A stretch of 64,000 bases of DNA from Bryobacteraceae bacterium (GCA_030041495.1 JASHNT010000141.1:62001-126000), one strand, 5' to 3'. Shown: positions 1 to 11,200, numbered from the stretch's first letter. Program-made: numbers and translations. Notes: generated by a model from the sequence alone, not told the origin.

Positions 1-738
1 CGGAATCCGCACCATCTCGCGAGTGCGGCGCATGCCGTTCAGGCCGAACACCGGGTCCTCGTAATAGTCGTTGCGGATATCCTCGATCGCCTGGCCGAAG
101 CGAATGGCCTGCTCGGTGGACCAGACCGCATTGGGATCGAAGCGGAAGGAATCGCCAGGAAACGCCGCGGTCAGCGCTCGATATGCTTCCAGCTCAAAAT
201 CGGGATGAAACACACCGCCCTTGAGCTTATGAGTGGTGAATCCGTAGCGCTGTTTCATCGCGCGCGTGGTCTCGACCAATTGATCGATGGTTCGCACTTC
301 GCCGGCTCCGGTGCGGGGATTTGGATAGCGGAAGAAACAATAGGTCGCAAAGGGCACTCGATCGCGCAAGCGCCCGCCCAGAATCTCGCTCACCGGCACT
401 CCCCATGCCTGCCCCAAAATATCGAGGCACGCAAATTCGAGCGCGGCGAGAACCTGGGTGCGATTGTTGTACAAGGACGCGGTGGGGTTCGCGATCAGGA
501 ATCGCATCTCCTCAAGCCGAGCCGGATCGCGGCCGACTAGATAGGCCTTCATCGCCCGGAACGTTGCTTCGGCCGACTCGCCTCCGCCGCCCATCTCGCC
601 CAGGCCGATCAGGCCGTTGTCGGTCTCCACTTCGACGATAGTGCGCACGAGACGCCCCCAATGGCAGCCATTGGCGTGGCGCAGAGGAGCTTCCAGAGGA
701 ACAGTGACCGTGGTGGAGCGAATATCGCGAATTTGCAA
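1..738 (-). CDS. Glucarate dehydratase-like enolase-superfamily enzyme (truncated by window edge)
   Basis: The frame is open from about 738 to base 1, so 246 residues of the N-terminal part are visible and the C-terminus lies outside. It reads as an enolase-superfamily acid sugar dehydratase: an N-terminal capping domain ([12 protein letters not shown] near residue 12), then the barrel with a KxK motif (THKLKGG, K171/K173), a metal-ligand Asp in FDPNAVW (D201) and Glu in YYEDP (E227). The order and spacing match the glucarate dehydratase group, which dehydrates D-glucarate or L-idarate to a 5-keto-4-deoxy acid. The start is uncertain: I chose TTG at 738 because the following residues fit the family N-terminus, but no good Shine-Dalgarno site precedes it. 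It diverges from the GH3 operon with about 45 bases between starts, so sugar-acid use linked to plant polymer degradation is plausible. Confidence 0.8.
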   Translation of the reverse strand, partial: MQIRDIRSTTVTVPLEAPLRHANGCHWGRLVRTIVEVETDNGLIGLGEMGGGGESAEATFRAMKAYLVGRDPARLEEMRFLIANPTASLYNNRTQVLAALEFACLDILGQAWGVPVSEILGGRLRDRVPFATYCFFRYPNPRTGAGEVRTIDQLVETTRAMKQRYGFTTHKLKGGVFHPDFELEAYRALTAAFPGDSFRFDPNAVWSTEQAIRFGQAIEDIRNDYYEDPVFGLNGMRRTREMVRIP

Positions 739-783
739 GCTAAGGTCAATCGTACAACAATGGACCTTTGGAGGCCCCTCCAA

Positions 784-3291
784 ATGTTCCGATCCGCCTT
801 CGTTTTTCTGATCAGCGCAGGGGTATGGGCGCAAACTCCGGCGTATTTGAATCCCGATCTGCCGCCGGAGCAGCGCGCCGCAGATCTGGTTTCGCGCATG
901 ACGCTCGAGGAAAAGGTTCAGCAGATGGAAGACAACTTCGGCGGACGCAATGGCGGCGAGCCGGGAATTCCGCGCCTGAACATCGCCCCGTACGATTTCT
1001 GGAACGAAGCGCTGCATGGAGTCGCGCGGGCCGGGCAAGCAACTGTTTTCCCCCAGGCTATTGGTCTCGCCGCGAGTTGGGACACGGACATGATGCATCG
1101 CATCGCCGACGTGATCTCGACCGAAGCTCGCGCCAAATACAATGAAGCCCAGCGCGATAAGGATTACAGCCGCTATCACGGCCTCACCTTCTGGTCGCCG
1201 AACATCAACATTTTTCGCGATCCTCGCTGGGGCCGCGGCCAAGAAACCTACGGCGAGGACCCGTTTCTCACGGCGCGGATGGCCGTTGCCTTCATTAAAG
1301 GGATGCAGGGCGACGATCCGCATTACTTCAAAGTGATCGCGACGGCGAAACACTTCGCCGTGCACAGCGGACCGGAATCCACCCGTCACACGGTTGATGT
1401 GAAAGTGAGCACTCGCGATCTCGAAAGCACCTATCTGCCCGCATTTCACGCCGCCGTGGTCGAAGGCAAAGTCGATTCCGTCATGTGTGCCTACAACAGC
1501 ATTGACGGCATGCCCGCGTGCGCCAATCAGACTCTGCTCGAAAACTATTTGCGCGGCAAGTGGGGATTTCAGGGCTACATCGTCAGCGATTGCGGCGCGG
1601 TGACCGATATTTTCCGCGGCCACAAATATGAGCCCGATGCACCAGCGGCGGCGGCTGTCGCCGTGAAGACCGGCACGGATTTTGCCTGTGACACGCAATA
1701 CGCCAACTTGCCGGAAGCCGTTAAGCAGGGGCTGATCACGGAAACTCAGATCAATAAATCTTTGGAGCGATTGCTCGTCGCCCGAATCAAGCTGGGCATG
1801 TTCGACCCTCCGGAGCGCGTGCCGTTCTCCAAAATTCCTTATTCCGAAGTCGATTCCGCGGAGCACCGCAAGCTCGCCCTGGAAGCAGCGCGCAAGTCGA
1901 TCGTGCTGCTGAAGAATCAGAATCTGATTCTGCCGGTGAAGGCTTCCATCAAGAAGATCGCCGTAATCGGACCCTCGGCGGATGACGTTGATGCGTTACT
2001 CGGCAATTACAACGGATTTTCATCGCATGAAGTTTCGCCGCTCGAAGGCATAGAGAAGCAGTTCAAAGGCAAGGCCGAGATTCATTACGCCTTGGGCGCG
2101 ACATACACAAGCCAAACGGCGGCGATGGTTCCGGTAAGTGCGCTCAGCGGGATCACGGCGGAGTACTTCGACAATCCGGATTTGCAGGGTCAGCCGAAGC
2201 TGAAGCAGACGGAGCCGCGACCCTTTTATCAACCGGGTCCGCTAGACCCAGCTCTGAAGGCCGCCGGTATCCCGGATAGGGTTTTTTCGATTCGCTGGAC
2301 CGGGACGTTAAGAGCCCCGGTGACCGGCGGGTACTTGATACCAGCGCCAGCCGCCGGCAGAACGCAGCTTTTTCTGGACGACAAAGAAGTGAACGGGGCC
2401 GGGCCGGCGGCACTGAATTTGGAGGCGGGGCACGCGTACAAGCTGCGCGTCGACTTTCGGGCTGCGAACGCAGGAAACGCACTGCGGCTGAGGTGGATTC
2501 CTCCGGAGGCTCCGCTCCTCACCGAAGCTGTCGATGCAGTCAGAAACGCCGACCTAGCCATCGCCTTCGTGGGCTTGAGTCCGAATCTTGAGGGAGAGGA
2601 GATGAACATCGACATCCCCGGCTTCTCCGGCGGTGACCGCACCAGCCTCGATTTACCCGAGCAACAGCAAAAATTGATCCAAGCGGCCATCGGCACCGGC
2701 AAGCCCGTCGTGGTCGTTCTCACCAGTGGCAGCGCGATCGCCGTGAACTACGCTGCCGAGCACGCCGCGGCGCTGCTTGAAGCTTGGTACAACGGCGAAG
2801 AAGCCGGAACCGCCATCGCGGAAACGCTTGCCGGCGTGAACAATCCCGGCGGCCGTCTGCCGGTCACGTTCTATAAGAACGCCGGTCAATTGCCTCCTTT
2901 CGATGACTATGCAATGCAGAATCGGACCTACCGCTACTTCAAGGGCGAGCCTCTGTACACCTTCGGCTTCGGCCTCAGCTACTCCAAGTTCAGTTACTCC
3001 AATTTGCGCGCGCAGCGTAATGGCGACGGCTCGAAGGTGAGTGTCCGCGTCAAGAACGACTCCAGCCGCGATGGCGACGAAGTGGTCCAGCTTTACATCA
3101 ACGGCGCAGGCAGTCCGGACGAGGCCATTCGCGATCTGCGCGGATTTGAACGTATCCACCTGCGCGCCGGCGAATCACGAGAGGTAACCTTCACGCTCAA
3201 TGCAGACCAAGTGCCCAAGGCAAAAACGAAAATCAGCGTCGGCGGAGGGCAGCCGCTCGGCAACGTGGCCCGCGTGGAGGGAACCCTATAA
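784..3291 (+). CDS. Secreted GH3 beta-xylosidase/beta-glucosidase with PA14 insert
   Basis: An 835-residue glycoside hydrolase family 3 enzyme. An ATG at 784 follows GGAGG (770-774) and opens a Sec signal peptide (about residues 1-18, ending at VWA); an upstream in-frame ATG at 760 lacks this. The GH3 N-domain carries [14 protein letters not shown] and the nucleophile motif YIVSDCGAV (D269). A PA14 domain interrupts the C-domain at about 455-575 ([11 protein letters not shown]), and a fibronectin III-like domain closes the protein at about 740-806 after [12 protein letters not shown]. This layout is typical of GH3 beta-xylosidases/beta-glucosidases that release terminal sugars from oligosaccharides; the exact substrate cannot be read from sequence. 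It is the first gene of an apparent operon, with only two bases before the first tannase-family gene, suggesting joint attack on feruloylated or phenolic glycosides. Confidence 0.93.
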   Translation: MFRSAFVFLISAGVWAQTPAYLNPDLPPEQRAADLVSRMTLEEKVQQMEDNFGGRNGGEPGIPRLNIAPYDFWNEALHGVARAGQATVFPQAIGLAASWDTDMMHRIADVISTEARAKYNEAQRDKDYSRYHGLTFWSPNINIFRDPRWGRGQETYGEDPFLTARMAVAFIKGMQGDDPHYFKVIATAKHFAVHSGPESTRHTVDVKVSTRDLESTYLPAFHAAVVEGKVDSVMCAYNSIDGMPACANQTLLENYLRGKWGFQGYIVSDCGAVTDIFRGHKYEPDAPAAAAVAVKTGTDFACDTQYANLPEAVKQGLITETQINKSLERLLVARIKLGMFDPPERVPFSKIPYSEVDSAEHRKLALEAARKSIVLLKNQNLILPVKASIKKIAVIGPSADDVDALLGNYNGFSSHEVSPLEGIEKQFKGKAEIHYALGATYTSQTAAMVPVSALSGITAEYFDNPDLQGQPKLKQTEPRPFYQPGPLDPALKAAGIPDRVFSIRWTGTLRAPVTGGYLIPAPAAGRTQLFLDDKEVNGAGPAALNLEAGHAYKLRVDFRAANAGNALRLRWIPPEAPLLTEAVDAVRNADLAIAFVGLSPNLEGEEMNIDIPGFSGGDRTSLDLPEQQQKLIQAAIGTGKPVVVVLTSGSAIAVNYAAEHAAALLEAWYNGEEAGTAIAETLAGVNNPGGRLPVTFYKNAGQLPPFDDYAMQNRTYRYFKGEPLYTFGFGLSYSKFSYSNLRAQRNGDGSKVSVRVKNDSSRDGDEVVQLYINGAGSPDEAIRDLRGFERIHLRAGESREVTFTLNADQVPKAKTKISVGGGQPLGNVARVEGTL

Positions 3292-3293
3292 AA

Positions 3294-4814
3294 ATGCGCA
3301 CTCTGACACTTCTCGCGATTCCGATCTTCAGCGCGCACCTGTGGGCAGACGCTTGCGTCGATCTGCAATATAAACTCGATGTTCTGCTTCCGGCGGGCAC
3401 GACTGTGACTCTGTCCAGGACCATCCCGGCGGGAGCCTACACCGCTCCCGGCAACGGCAAGCAAGCGCCGCCGAACTTTAGCGATCTGCCGGCATTCTGC
3501 CGCGTCGCGGTGACGCTCAAACCCACCAGTGATTCCGACATCAAGATGGAAGTCTGGATGCCGATCGCAAACTGGAACGGCAAGCTGGAGGGCAACGGCA
3601 ACGGCGGCTGGACCGGCTCCATCAATCCCGCGACCTTGGCGGCGGGGCTGCGCCGCAACTACGCCACCGCGATGACCGACACCGGCCACGAAGGCGGCAG
3701 CGGCAGCTTCGCGCTGGGTCATCCGGAAAAGCTGATCGACTTCGGCTACCGCGCCACGCACGCCATGACTGTGGACGCCAAAGAGATCATCAAGGCTTTC
3801 TACGGCCGAGAGCCGGGCGTCTCTTACTTCAATGGCTGCTCTGCCGGGGGCAAACAGGGATTGACCGAAGCGCAACTGTTCCCGGCGGATTACAACGGCA
3901 TCATCGCCGGCGCCCCCGGCAACAACTGGACGCACATGATGGCGCAAATCGTTTGGGTGGCGCAGGCAGTGCACAAAAGCGATGCCAGCTATATTCCTCC
4001 CGCGAAATACCCCGCGATTCATCAGGCGGCTCTGGCGGCTTGCGATGCAACGGACGGTCTCAAAGACGGCTTGATCGAAGATCCCACCAAATGCAAATTC
4101 GATCCCAAAACCATTCAATGCAAGCGCAAGGACGATGCCGATTGGTGCCTCACCGCGACGCAAGTGGAAGCCGCGCGCAAGATTTATGAACCGCTGCTCA
4201 ATCCCCGCACCAAGCAGCAAATCTACCCCGGATTCGAGCCGGGCAGCGAACTCGGTTGGGGGCAATTGGTCGCCGGTCCCACTCCCACAACATTTGCCAC
4301 GGATTTGTTTAAATACGTGGTGTTCAAGAATCCGGACTGGGATTACAAGACACTGAACTTCGATAGCGACATTGAGCTGGCGGACACGACCGATAACGGC
4401 GTCAATAACGCCACCGATCCCAACCTTACGGATTATTTCGGGCGCGGCGGGAAGCTCTTGCAATACCACGGCTGGGCCGATCAACTGATCGCGCCCCTCA
4501 ACAGTCCCGAATATTACATGAGCGTGGAAAAGGCAGTCGGCGACTCCGCCAAGGTCAACGCCTCTTACCGGCTGTTCATGGTCCCCGGCATGAGCCATTG
4601 CCAGGGCGGCGAAGGACCTAGCAACTTTGATATGCTCACGGCCTTGGAGCAGTGGGTGGAGCAGGGCAAAGCGCCGGACCGGATCTTGGCGTCGCACATG
4701 ACCAGCGGCAAAGTGGACCGGACCCGGCCGCTGTGCCCATACCCGCAAGTGGCAGTCTACAACGGAAAGGGGAGTATAGACGATGCGCAGAACTTCACTT
4801 GTAAACTACGTTAG
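3294..4814 (+). CDS. Tannase/feruloyl esterase family protein, copy 1
   Basis: A 506-residue secreted serine esterase of the tannase/feruloyl esterase B family. A signal peptide (MRTLTLLAIPIFSAHLWA) is followed by the esterase domain. The catalytic set has the family's CS-D-HC layout: C182-S183 in NGCSAGGKQG, D396 in YHGWADQ, and H435-C436 in GMSHCQGG, the two cysteines expected to bridge the active site. Known members cleave ester bonds of gallic or hydroxycinnamic acids; the actual ester here is not known. Its start lies two bases after the GH3 stop. The last 32 bases overlap the start of copy 2. Copies 2 and 3 are clearly related paralogues, so this is a tandem array. Confidence 0.93.
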   Translation: MRTLTLLAIPIFSAHLWADACVDLQYKLDVLLPAGTTVTLSRTIPAGAYTAPGNGKQAPPNFSDLPAFCRVAVTLKPTSDSDIKMEVWMPIANWNGKLEGNGNGGWTGSINPATLAAGLRRNYATAMTDTGHEGGSGSFALGHPEKLIDFGYRATHAMTVDAKEIIKAFYGREPGVSYFNGCSAGGKQGLTEAQLFPADYNGIIAGAPGNNWTHMMAQIVWVAQAVHKSDASYIPPAKYPAIHQAALAACDATDGLKDGLIEDPTKCKFDPKTIQCKRKDDADWCLTATQVEAARKIYEPLLNPRTKQQIYPGFEPGSELGWGQLVAGPTPTTFATDLFKYVVFKNPDWDYKTLNFDSDIELADTTDNGVNNATDPNLTDYFGRGGKLLQYHGWADQLIAPLNSPEYYMSVEKAVGDSAKVNASYRLFMVPGMSHCQGGEGPSNFDMLTALEQWVEQGKAPDRILASHMTSGKVDRTRPLCPYPQVAVYNGKGSIDDAQNFTCKLR

Positions 4815-6321
4815 CCTGGCCGCGGCCCTCGGAATGGCCACGGTGGTGTCCGGGGCGACTTGCGAAAGCTTGAGCTCGCTTAAATTGGCCGGCACCACAA
4901 TCACCGCCGCGGAATCCGTGGCCGCGGGAGCGTTCACTCCACCCGCTCCGCCGGCGGGAAGAGGCCGCGGAGCTCGCGGCGGCGGAGGCAATCCCTACGC
5001 GGATCTTCCTGCTTTCTGCCGGGTCGCGGCGACCGTGAAGCCCTCCAGCGATTCCGACATCAAAATCGAAGTATGGATGCCCGCCAGCGGCTGGAACAAC
5101 AAGTTCGAGGCCGAAGGCAACGGAGCCTGGACCGGATCCATCGCGGAAAATACGCTCGCCGGCGCGCTCCGTCTCGGCTATGCGACTTCCATGACCGATA
5201 CCGGTCACGAAGGCGGTAGCGCCAGCTTCGCATTGGGCCATCCGGAAAAGCAGATCGATTTCGGCTATCGCGCCGTGCATGAGCTCGCCGTCCAGAGCAA
5301 GGCAATTATCACGGCATTCTACGGCCAAGCTCCCAAGTACTCCTATTGGAACGGCTGCTCGGCCGGCGGCAAGCAGGGGTTGAAGGAAGCGCAGATGTTC
5401 CCTGCCGATTTCGACGGTATCATCGCAGGCACGCCGGTCAATGATTGGGTGGGGCGCTCGCTGGGCGCTGTTTGGTTCGCGCAGGCCACGCATGAAAGCG
5501 AAGGCAGCCTGATCCCGCGCGAGAAGTTGGCCGCCGTTCACAAGGCCGCTCTCGATGCTTGCGATGCGCTTGACGGCGTCAAGGACGGCGTGATCGAAAA
5601 TCCCGAGACGTGCAAGTTCGATCCGGTAACCATCCAGTGCAAGGGCGCCGATTCTGACGATTGCCTGACTCCCGCGCAGGTCGCCACCGCGCGCAAGATC
5701 TATTCCGGCGCGATCAACCCGCGTACCAAGGAAGTGATCTTCCCGGGCCTGGAGCCTGGCAGCGAGCTCGGATGGGGCACGCAGGCCGGGCCGAATCCGT
5801 TCACTCCGGGGCTCGACGAATTCAAGTATGTCGTCTTCAAAAATCCTGACTGGGACTACAAGACCTTTAACTTCGATTCGGACGTAACCGCGGCCGTGAA
5901 AGCCGACAACAACATGATGAACGCCATGGATCCGAATCTGAAGGCCTACTTCGATCGCGGCGGAAAGATCCTGCAATATCACGGCTGGGCGGATCAGCAG
6001 ATGTCGCCGGGCAACAGCCCCAAGTACTACAAGAGCGTACTGGCCAAGCTGGGCGGACCCAGCAAGGTCATGAATAACTACCGCCTGTTCATGGTTCCGG
6101 GTATGGGGCATTGCGGCGGCGGCGAGGGCGCTACCGATACTTTCGACAAGCGCGCGATTCTGGCAGCCTGGGTGGAGCAGAACAAGGCTCCGGACAAGAT
6201 CATCGCGTCAACCAGAGATGACAAGAAGACCCGGCCGCTGTGCCCTTATCCCGAAGTTGCGGTTTACAACGGAAGCGGGAGCACCGACGATGCCGCGAAC
6301 TTCTCCTGCAAAGCGAAGTAG
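4783..6321 (+). CDS. Tannase/feruloyl esterase family protein, copy 2
   Basis: A 512-residue paralogue of the preceding gene. It has a signal peptide (to about residue 24, VVSGA), a Gly/Arg-rich loop near residues 55-68, and the CS-D-HC catalytic set: S193 in NGCSAGGKQG, D404 in YHGWADQ and H443 in GMGHCGGG. The ATG at 4783 is preceded by AAGGGGAG and lies inside the previous gene's conserved C-terminal coding sequence for DDAQNF, one base out of frame; the overlap is 32 bases. This makes translational coupling likely. Substrate is presumably a phenolic ester, but not defined. Compared with copy 1 it has an extra glycine-rich insertion before the first conserved block (DLPAFCRVAA). Confidence 0.93.
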   Translation: MRRTSLVNYVSLAAALGMATVVSGATCESLSSLKLAGTTITAAESVAAGAFTPPAPPAGRGRGARGGGGNPYADLPAFCRVAATVKPSSDSDIKIEVWMPASGWNNKFEAEGNGAWTGSIAENTLAGALRLGYATSMTDTGHEGGSASFALGHPEKQIDFGYRAVHELAVQSKAIITAFYGQAPKYSYWNGCSAGGKQGLKEAQMFPADFDGIIAGTPVNDWVGRSLGAVWFAQATHESEGSLIPREKLAAVHKAALDACDALDGVKDGVIENPETCKFDPVTIQCKGADSDDCLTPAQVATARKIYSGAINPRTKEVIFPGLEPGSELGWGTQAGPNPFTPGLDEFKYVVFKNPDWDYKTFNFDSDVTAAVKADNNMMNAMDPNLKAYFDRGGKILQYHGWADQQMSPGNSPKYYKSVLAKLGGPSKVMNNYRLFMVPGMGHCGGGEGATDTFDKRAILAAWVEQNKAPDKIIASTRDDKKTRPLCPYPEVAVYNGSGSTDDAANFSCKAK

Positions 6322-7816
6322 GACGCTCTGCGCCTTTTGGGCAACTCTCGCGATTCCGGCCTTTGGCGCGGCTTCGTGCGAGAGCCTTAGCTCGCTCGCG
6401 CTCAAAGAAGGTACCGTCACACTGGCTCGGACCGTCCCCGCGGGAACCTTCCAAGCGCCGGGGGCCCGCGCAGGCGGCCGAGGAGCCGCGGGCTATGCGA
6501 ATCTGCCGGCCTTTTGCCGCGTCGCGGCGACTCTCAAGCCATCGAGCGATTCCGAAATCAAAATCGAGGTCTGGATGCCGGAGGCCGCTTGGAACCAGGC
6601 CCTGGAGTCCGTTGGCAACGGCGCATGGGCCGGGACAATCTCCTATCCCGCTATGGCGACGGCTTTGGGTGCGGGGTATGCGGCGGCCAGCACCGATACC
6701 GGCCACACCGGCAACAGCGTTCGCTTCATCGACGATCATCCGGAGAAAGTGGTCGATTTCGCTTATCGCGCCGTGCACGAGATGACGGTCGCGGCCAAGG
6801 CTATCGCGGCCGGTTACTACGGCCAGGCTGCGAAGCATTCGTATTTCAACGGATGCTCCACCGGGGGCCGGCAAGCTCTGACGGAGGCTGAGCGCTACTC
6901 TAACGATTACGACGGCATCATCGCCGGCGACCCCGACGTGGCAGCTTCGCGCGTCCATGCCGCGCAGCTCTATGCGGCGCAGGCCGCGCACTCGAGCGAC
7001 GCCAGCTACATTCCTCCGGCGAAATATGCGGCTCTACACGCTGCGGCTCTGGAAGCTTGCGACGCACTGGATGGCGTTAAGGATAGGCTTATCGGCGACC
7101 CGGAACGGTGCAAATTCGATCCCCAGGGTCTTTTGTGCAAAGGCGCGGATGAACCCACTTGCCTGACCCCCGCGCAAGTCGAGACGGCAAAAAAGACTTA
7201 CGCAGGGGCGAAGGCGGGCAAGGAAGTGTTGTGGGGTCTCGATCCCGGCAGCGAAGCCGGCTGGGCCTCGCTCTCCGGTCCGCAGCCGTTGGGAATCGCG
7301 CTCGAAACGTATCAGTATCTGGTCTACAAAGATCCCAAGTGGGACTACAAGACGCTCGACCCGGCCAAGGACGTGCCCGCCGCGGACAAAGCTCTCGGCC
7401 CCATCGGTATGGACGCCTCCAACGCCGACCTGCGGCCATTCTTCTCGCATGGCGGCAAGCTGATCATGTATCACGGCTGGGCCGATCCCGGTATTCCGCC
7501 GGGATTCAGCGTGGAGTACTACAAGAACGCAGTCGCCAAGACCGGCCCGAAAAAAGCAGGGGATCAAATCCGCCTGTTCATGGTCCCTGGCATGGGGCAT
7601 TGCGCCGGTGGCGACGGTCCCAACACCTTCAACTCCATGGCCGCGCTAGCGCAATGGGTGGAGCAAAGGAAGGCTCCCGATGAAATCATCGCTTCGCACG
7701 CCACGCGTGGGCAGGTCGACCGCACGCGGCCACTCTGCCCGTATCCGCAAATCGCCGTGTACAAAGGCTCCGGCAGCACGGATGAAGCTGCGAATTTTTC
7801 GTGCAAGGCGCGGTAG
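6290..7816 (+). CDS. Tannase/feruloyl esterase family protein, copy 3
   Basis: A 508-residue third paralogue in the array. I place the start at ATG 6290 because it yields a signal peptide (basic N-region MPRTSPAKRSRT, then a hydrophobic stretch to AFGAA) and because the site is equivalent to the start of copy 2; an in-frame ATG 24 codons earlier lies deep in copy 2. The catalytic set is S190 (NGCSTGGRQ), D399 (YHGWADPG) and H437 (GMGHCAGG). It differs from copies 1 and 2 in replacing SAGG by STGG and in lacking the block around INPRTK, hinting at different substrate preference. It overlaps copy 2 by exactly 32 bases, the same as the copy 1/2 overlap. Its end abuts the convergent gene at 7817. 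Confidence 0.92.
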   Translation: MPRTSPAKRSRTLCAFWATLAIPAFGAASCESLSSLALKEGTVTLARTVPAGTFQAPGARAGGRGAAGYANLPAFCRVAATLKPSSDSEIKIEVWMPEAAWNQALESVGNGAWAGTISYPAMATALGAGYAAASTDTGHTGNSVRFIDDHPEKVVDFAYRAVHEMTVAAKAIAAGYYGQAAKHSYFNGCSTGGRQALTEAERYSNDYDGIIAGDPDVAASRVHAAQLYAAQAAHSSDASYIPPAKYAALHAAALEACDALDGVKDRLIGDPERCKFDPQGLLCKGADEPTCLTPAQVETAKKTYAGAKAGKEVLWGLDPGSEAGWASLSGPQPLGIALETYQYLVYKDPKWDYKTLDPAKDVPAADKALGPIGMDASNADLRPFFSHGGKLIMYHGWADPGIPPGFSVEYYKNAVAKTGPKKAGDQIRLFMVPGMGHCAGGDGPNTFNSMAALAQWVEQRKAPDEIIASHATRGQVDRTRPLCPYPQIAVYKGSGSTDEAANFSCKAR

Positions 7817-8179
7817 CTACGCTTCTCGCACCAGCACTGTCAGAATCAGCGATACGACGCTTACGATAATCGCGCCCAAAAATGCGGGCAGAAAACCGTC
7901 GACATAAAATCCGACGTGGAACCAATCCACCGCGATCGCCGATGCCAGCCACAGCGCGAATCCGTTGATCACCAGGGAAAACAAACCCAGCGTCAGGATG
8001 ATCAAGGGGCAGGAGAGCAGCTTCAGGATCGGCCGCACTGTGGCGTTGATCAATCCCAGGATCACCGCCATCGCCGCGAACGCGGTCCATCCATCAGGAC
8101 GCACACGAATTCCGGGCACCAGCTCCGCGGCAATGAACAACGAGAGACTGGTGATGACCCACCGCAGTAAGAGTTTCAT
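7817..8179 (-). CDS. Four-TM membrane protein of the phage holin superfamily IV/YvlD type
   Basis: A 120-residue integral membrane protein with four predicted hydrophobic segments (about residues 5-22, 32-52, 58-80 and 92-115). The pattern MAVILGLINATVRPILKLLSCP followed by LGLFSLVINGFALWL, shortened here, is characteristic of the PF04020 family, called phage holin family IV or YvlD and widespread on chromosomes without any phage. The biochemical role is not established. No phage genes are nearby, so calling it a lysis holin is not justified. Its stop codon directly abuts the stop of the convergent tannase-family gene. An upstream gene on the same strand begins 30 bases away, as a separate unit or in readthrough. 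Confidence 0.75.
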   Translation of the reverse strand: MKLLLRWVITSLSLFIAAELVPGIRVRPDGWTAFAAMAVILGLINATVRPILKLLSCPLIILTLGLFSLVINGFALWLASAIAVDWFHVGFYVDGFLPAFLGAIIVSVVSLILTVLVREA

Positions 8180-8209
8180 GAGACCCCCGGCGTCCTCCGA
8201 GTAAAAGAT

Positions 8210-11200
8210 TCAATCCGATGCCACTGCGTTTTGGGAAGGCGAGCCATCCGAAGAGACTCGCACCGACTCCGAATTGAGCAGCGCGGCGCGGATCGGGCTT
8301 TCACGCGGTAGGGAATCGGCCAGCTCCCGCAGAATCGCCGTCGCTTGTGCGCGATGATGGGCGGCCGCCGCACCATCGCCCGTAGAGCAGTAGAGTTCGA
8401 AAGCAGTCGCGTGCAATCGCCACGAGACGGCCGGCGCTGGATTGCGGTGCAGCAGGGAGAATCCACGACTTAAAGCCTCCCCGGCACGGTCCCAGTCCTG
8501 GCGGCGAATCGCCACGCAGGCCTCCAGACGCTCGGCCGCCGCTTTCACCGCCGGATCCGCCGTTGACCGCGCCGCTTCCATGAACGCGGCCGCCTCGGCT
8601 TCCGCCTCGGCCACGGAGCCCTGTTCCAGCAGAGCCAGGCTCAATCCCATGCGCGCGATCATCCGCCAGTACCAGTCCATAAAAAAGCGCGGACGTAGAT
8701 CCCGGCCGCAGGCTTTGGTGAAGAGATTCACGGCATGCTCCGCGGAGCCAGTGCCCAACGCGGCAAACGCGGCGGTAATCATCGCCATCGTACGCACCTG
8801 GCCAGCAGGTTCCTCGTTGTGCGCGGACAACAGCGCCTCGGCTAGCTGAGCCGCACCCTGATAATCGCACGCCTGTAATTGGAGCCACGCCGCCAGCGCT
8901 TGAAAGATTTCGCGCCACGGTGCGTTGCCGTTGTTCTCCGCCGCGCTCTGCGCCGCCGTAATGACCCGCTGGCACTCCCCCCAGCGGCCCAAATGCAGCA
9001 GCGCGAGCGCCATTGAAGAATGAGCGGAAAGATATACCACCAGGTTGTCGGTTTCAAGCGAACTGGAAATTCCAGCCTCCGCCGTGCGGCATGAATCCTC
9101 ATAGCGGCCCAGAGCCCACTCTACGTGCGCGTACAGGATTTCGTAGTAAGCCGGCATGTCGTTGCTCAGAGCGCGGATACGCTGCCGCGCTGCTTCGCAG
9201 ACATCGGCGTCTTCCGCGCTTAAGCCGCTGGTGACGATGCGCCAGCAGGCGGCCAGCATTTCCGCGCGAGCCTCCAGCAGCGGATCGTCGTGCGTGCGGC
9301 TCACCTCCAGCGCGCGTTCGCAGACCGCGATGCAGCGGTCCGGGTCACGGAACGCGAGCACTCTCGCCAGCCGCGTCAGCGCGTTCACCTGCGCAGCCTT
9401 GAGACCCGCTTGCGCCGAAAGTTCCGCGGCGCGCTGGTCCACGTCGCCGGACTGCTCCATCTCGCCCTGCGCGTACAGTGCGTTGCTAATCCGTTCCAAA
9501 ATCTGAATTTCGAGCGCGGCACGGGATTCCGGCGCGATGTGCGGAAGCAACTCCAGCGCCTGCCGCAGCAATTCGACGGATTCCGTGTGTGCGTAGCGGC
9601 GCGCGGCGTTGCCTGCCGTCAGGATCAGATAATGAATGGCGCGGCGATAGTCGTGCCCAGCTTGAAAATGGGAAGCCAGCTCCGCGGCCACGGACGCATC
9701 GCCTGCGTCAATTAAGCCCTCCATCCGCCTGGCGATCTGCAGGTGAAACTGCCGCCGCTGGCTGGCGGGCAAATGTGCGTCCAGGGCTTCGCGATACAGG
9801 TTGTGCCGGAATTCGTACTGCGCGGAGGCTGACCCGCCGGGCAACTCCTGCGCGCCGGAGCGCAGCAGCAACTGCCGGCGCAGCGCCAAGCCTTCGCATA
9901 TTTCTTCCACCCGGCTGGGATCGTCGGCCAGCGCGGCGCTCACCGCCCAGGCCGAAAAGCGCCTGCCGGCGACGCTTGCGGCGCGCAGGACGCTCTGCTC
10001 CCGCGCATCCAGTTCCTCGATCTGCGCTTCCAGCATCTGCCGCAGAGTTTCCGGGATGTCGGAATCCAACCGGTCCAGGCGTTCCGTGGAAAGCCACCCC
10101 CCGTGCTCTTCGCGAATCAGCCCCTTCTCGATCAGTTGCTCTACCAGGGCCACCATAAATAGCGGATTCCCGTCGGAGCGGCGGTGGATCACGCTGGCCA
10201 GCAGCCTGGCCAGTCCGCTGGCTGCAAACCTCGTAGTGAGAAACTCCTCAACCTCGCCTTCGGTCAGCCGCTCCAGGGCGATTTCGCGGCACAAGCGGTG
10301 CACCAGCAGGTCCTGCTTCAGCGATTTCAACGGACTCCCCGAAAGAATCACCTCCACCGGACGGTACGTCGCCACCAGCATGAGTTTGGCGGCCGCTCTG
10401 CGGCGGCCCAAGGCGGAGATTAAATCCAAAGTCGAGCTGTCCACCCAATGCAAATCTTCCAGGATCAGGATCAGTGGCTCTTGCGCGGTCAGGCTTTCGA
10501 TGGCTTCGCAGAATTCGCGCACCATGCGTTCCCGCGTCGCGCCCAGAATCTCGCGTTGCAGAGCTTCGCGCCGCTCCGCTTTGACCGCGCCCGGAAACTG
10601 CACCAGCCATGCGGGCGCGAGCCGCGCCAGAGTTTCCACCACCGTTTCCGAATCCGCTCCAGCCATCCAATGCCCCAGCGCGTCCAGCACCGGATAATAG
10701 GCTTCCTTGCCCCCAAACCCCTCCATGGATTGCCCCCGCGCCACGCGCGATCCGCGCGCTTCGCATTGACACTGGAAGGCGTCAGCCAGCGTAGTCTTGC
10801 CAATCCCCGGTTCGCCCGTCACGAAGACAATCTGGCGGCTACCGCCCTCGGCTGCCTCAAGATAGGCGTTGAGCGCTTCAAGGGCGCGGCGTCGCCCGAC
10901 TACGTTGCCGCCAAGCGGTGTCCTTTCCGTCCGCCGTCCATTCGCAACCGCCTCGTCAGCGGTCACATCTCTTACCGGCGCGATGAACTGGTAGCCGCGC
11001 TTCGGATAGGTCGCGATGAAACGAGGGTTTTTGGGCGGATCCTCCAGCACCCTCCGGATCTCCAGGATGTACTTGCGGAGAACTTCCGGTTGGACGTATG
11101 TGTCCTTCCATAACCCATCCAGGATCTGCTCCTGGGTCACCAGCCGTCCGGCGTTTTCGACCAGCAGTTGGAGAAGCGAAAAGACCTTGGGAGGCAGCAG

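Noticed and set aside
3093-4748. Long open frame of 551 codons on the minus strand opposite the first tannase-family gene
   Set aside because: It is the mirror of a strongly conserved plus-strand gene in GC-rich DNA, has no family-like motifs and no ribosome site.
4795-6111. Long minus-strand open frame opposite tannase copy 2
   Set aside because: Same reason; repeats the antisense pattern of copy 1 because the sense strands are paralogous.
7782-7907. Small plus-strand frame starting at the embedded-type ATG at the end of tannase copy 3
   Set aside because: It lacks a signal peptide hydrophobic core and runs antisense into the YvlD-like gene; kept only as a possible vestige supporting the array finding.
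7817-8179. Phage origin suggested by the holin family name
   Set aside because: No phage structural, lysis or integrase genes occur nearby, and this family is common on chromosomes.
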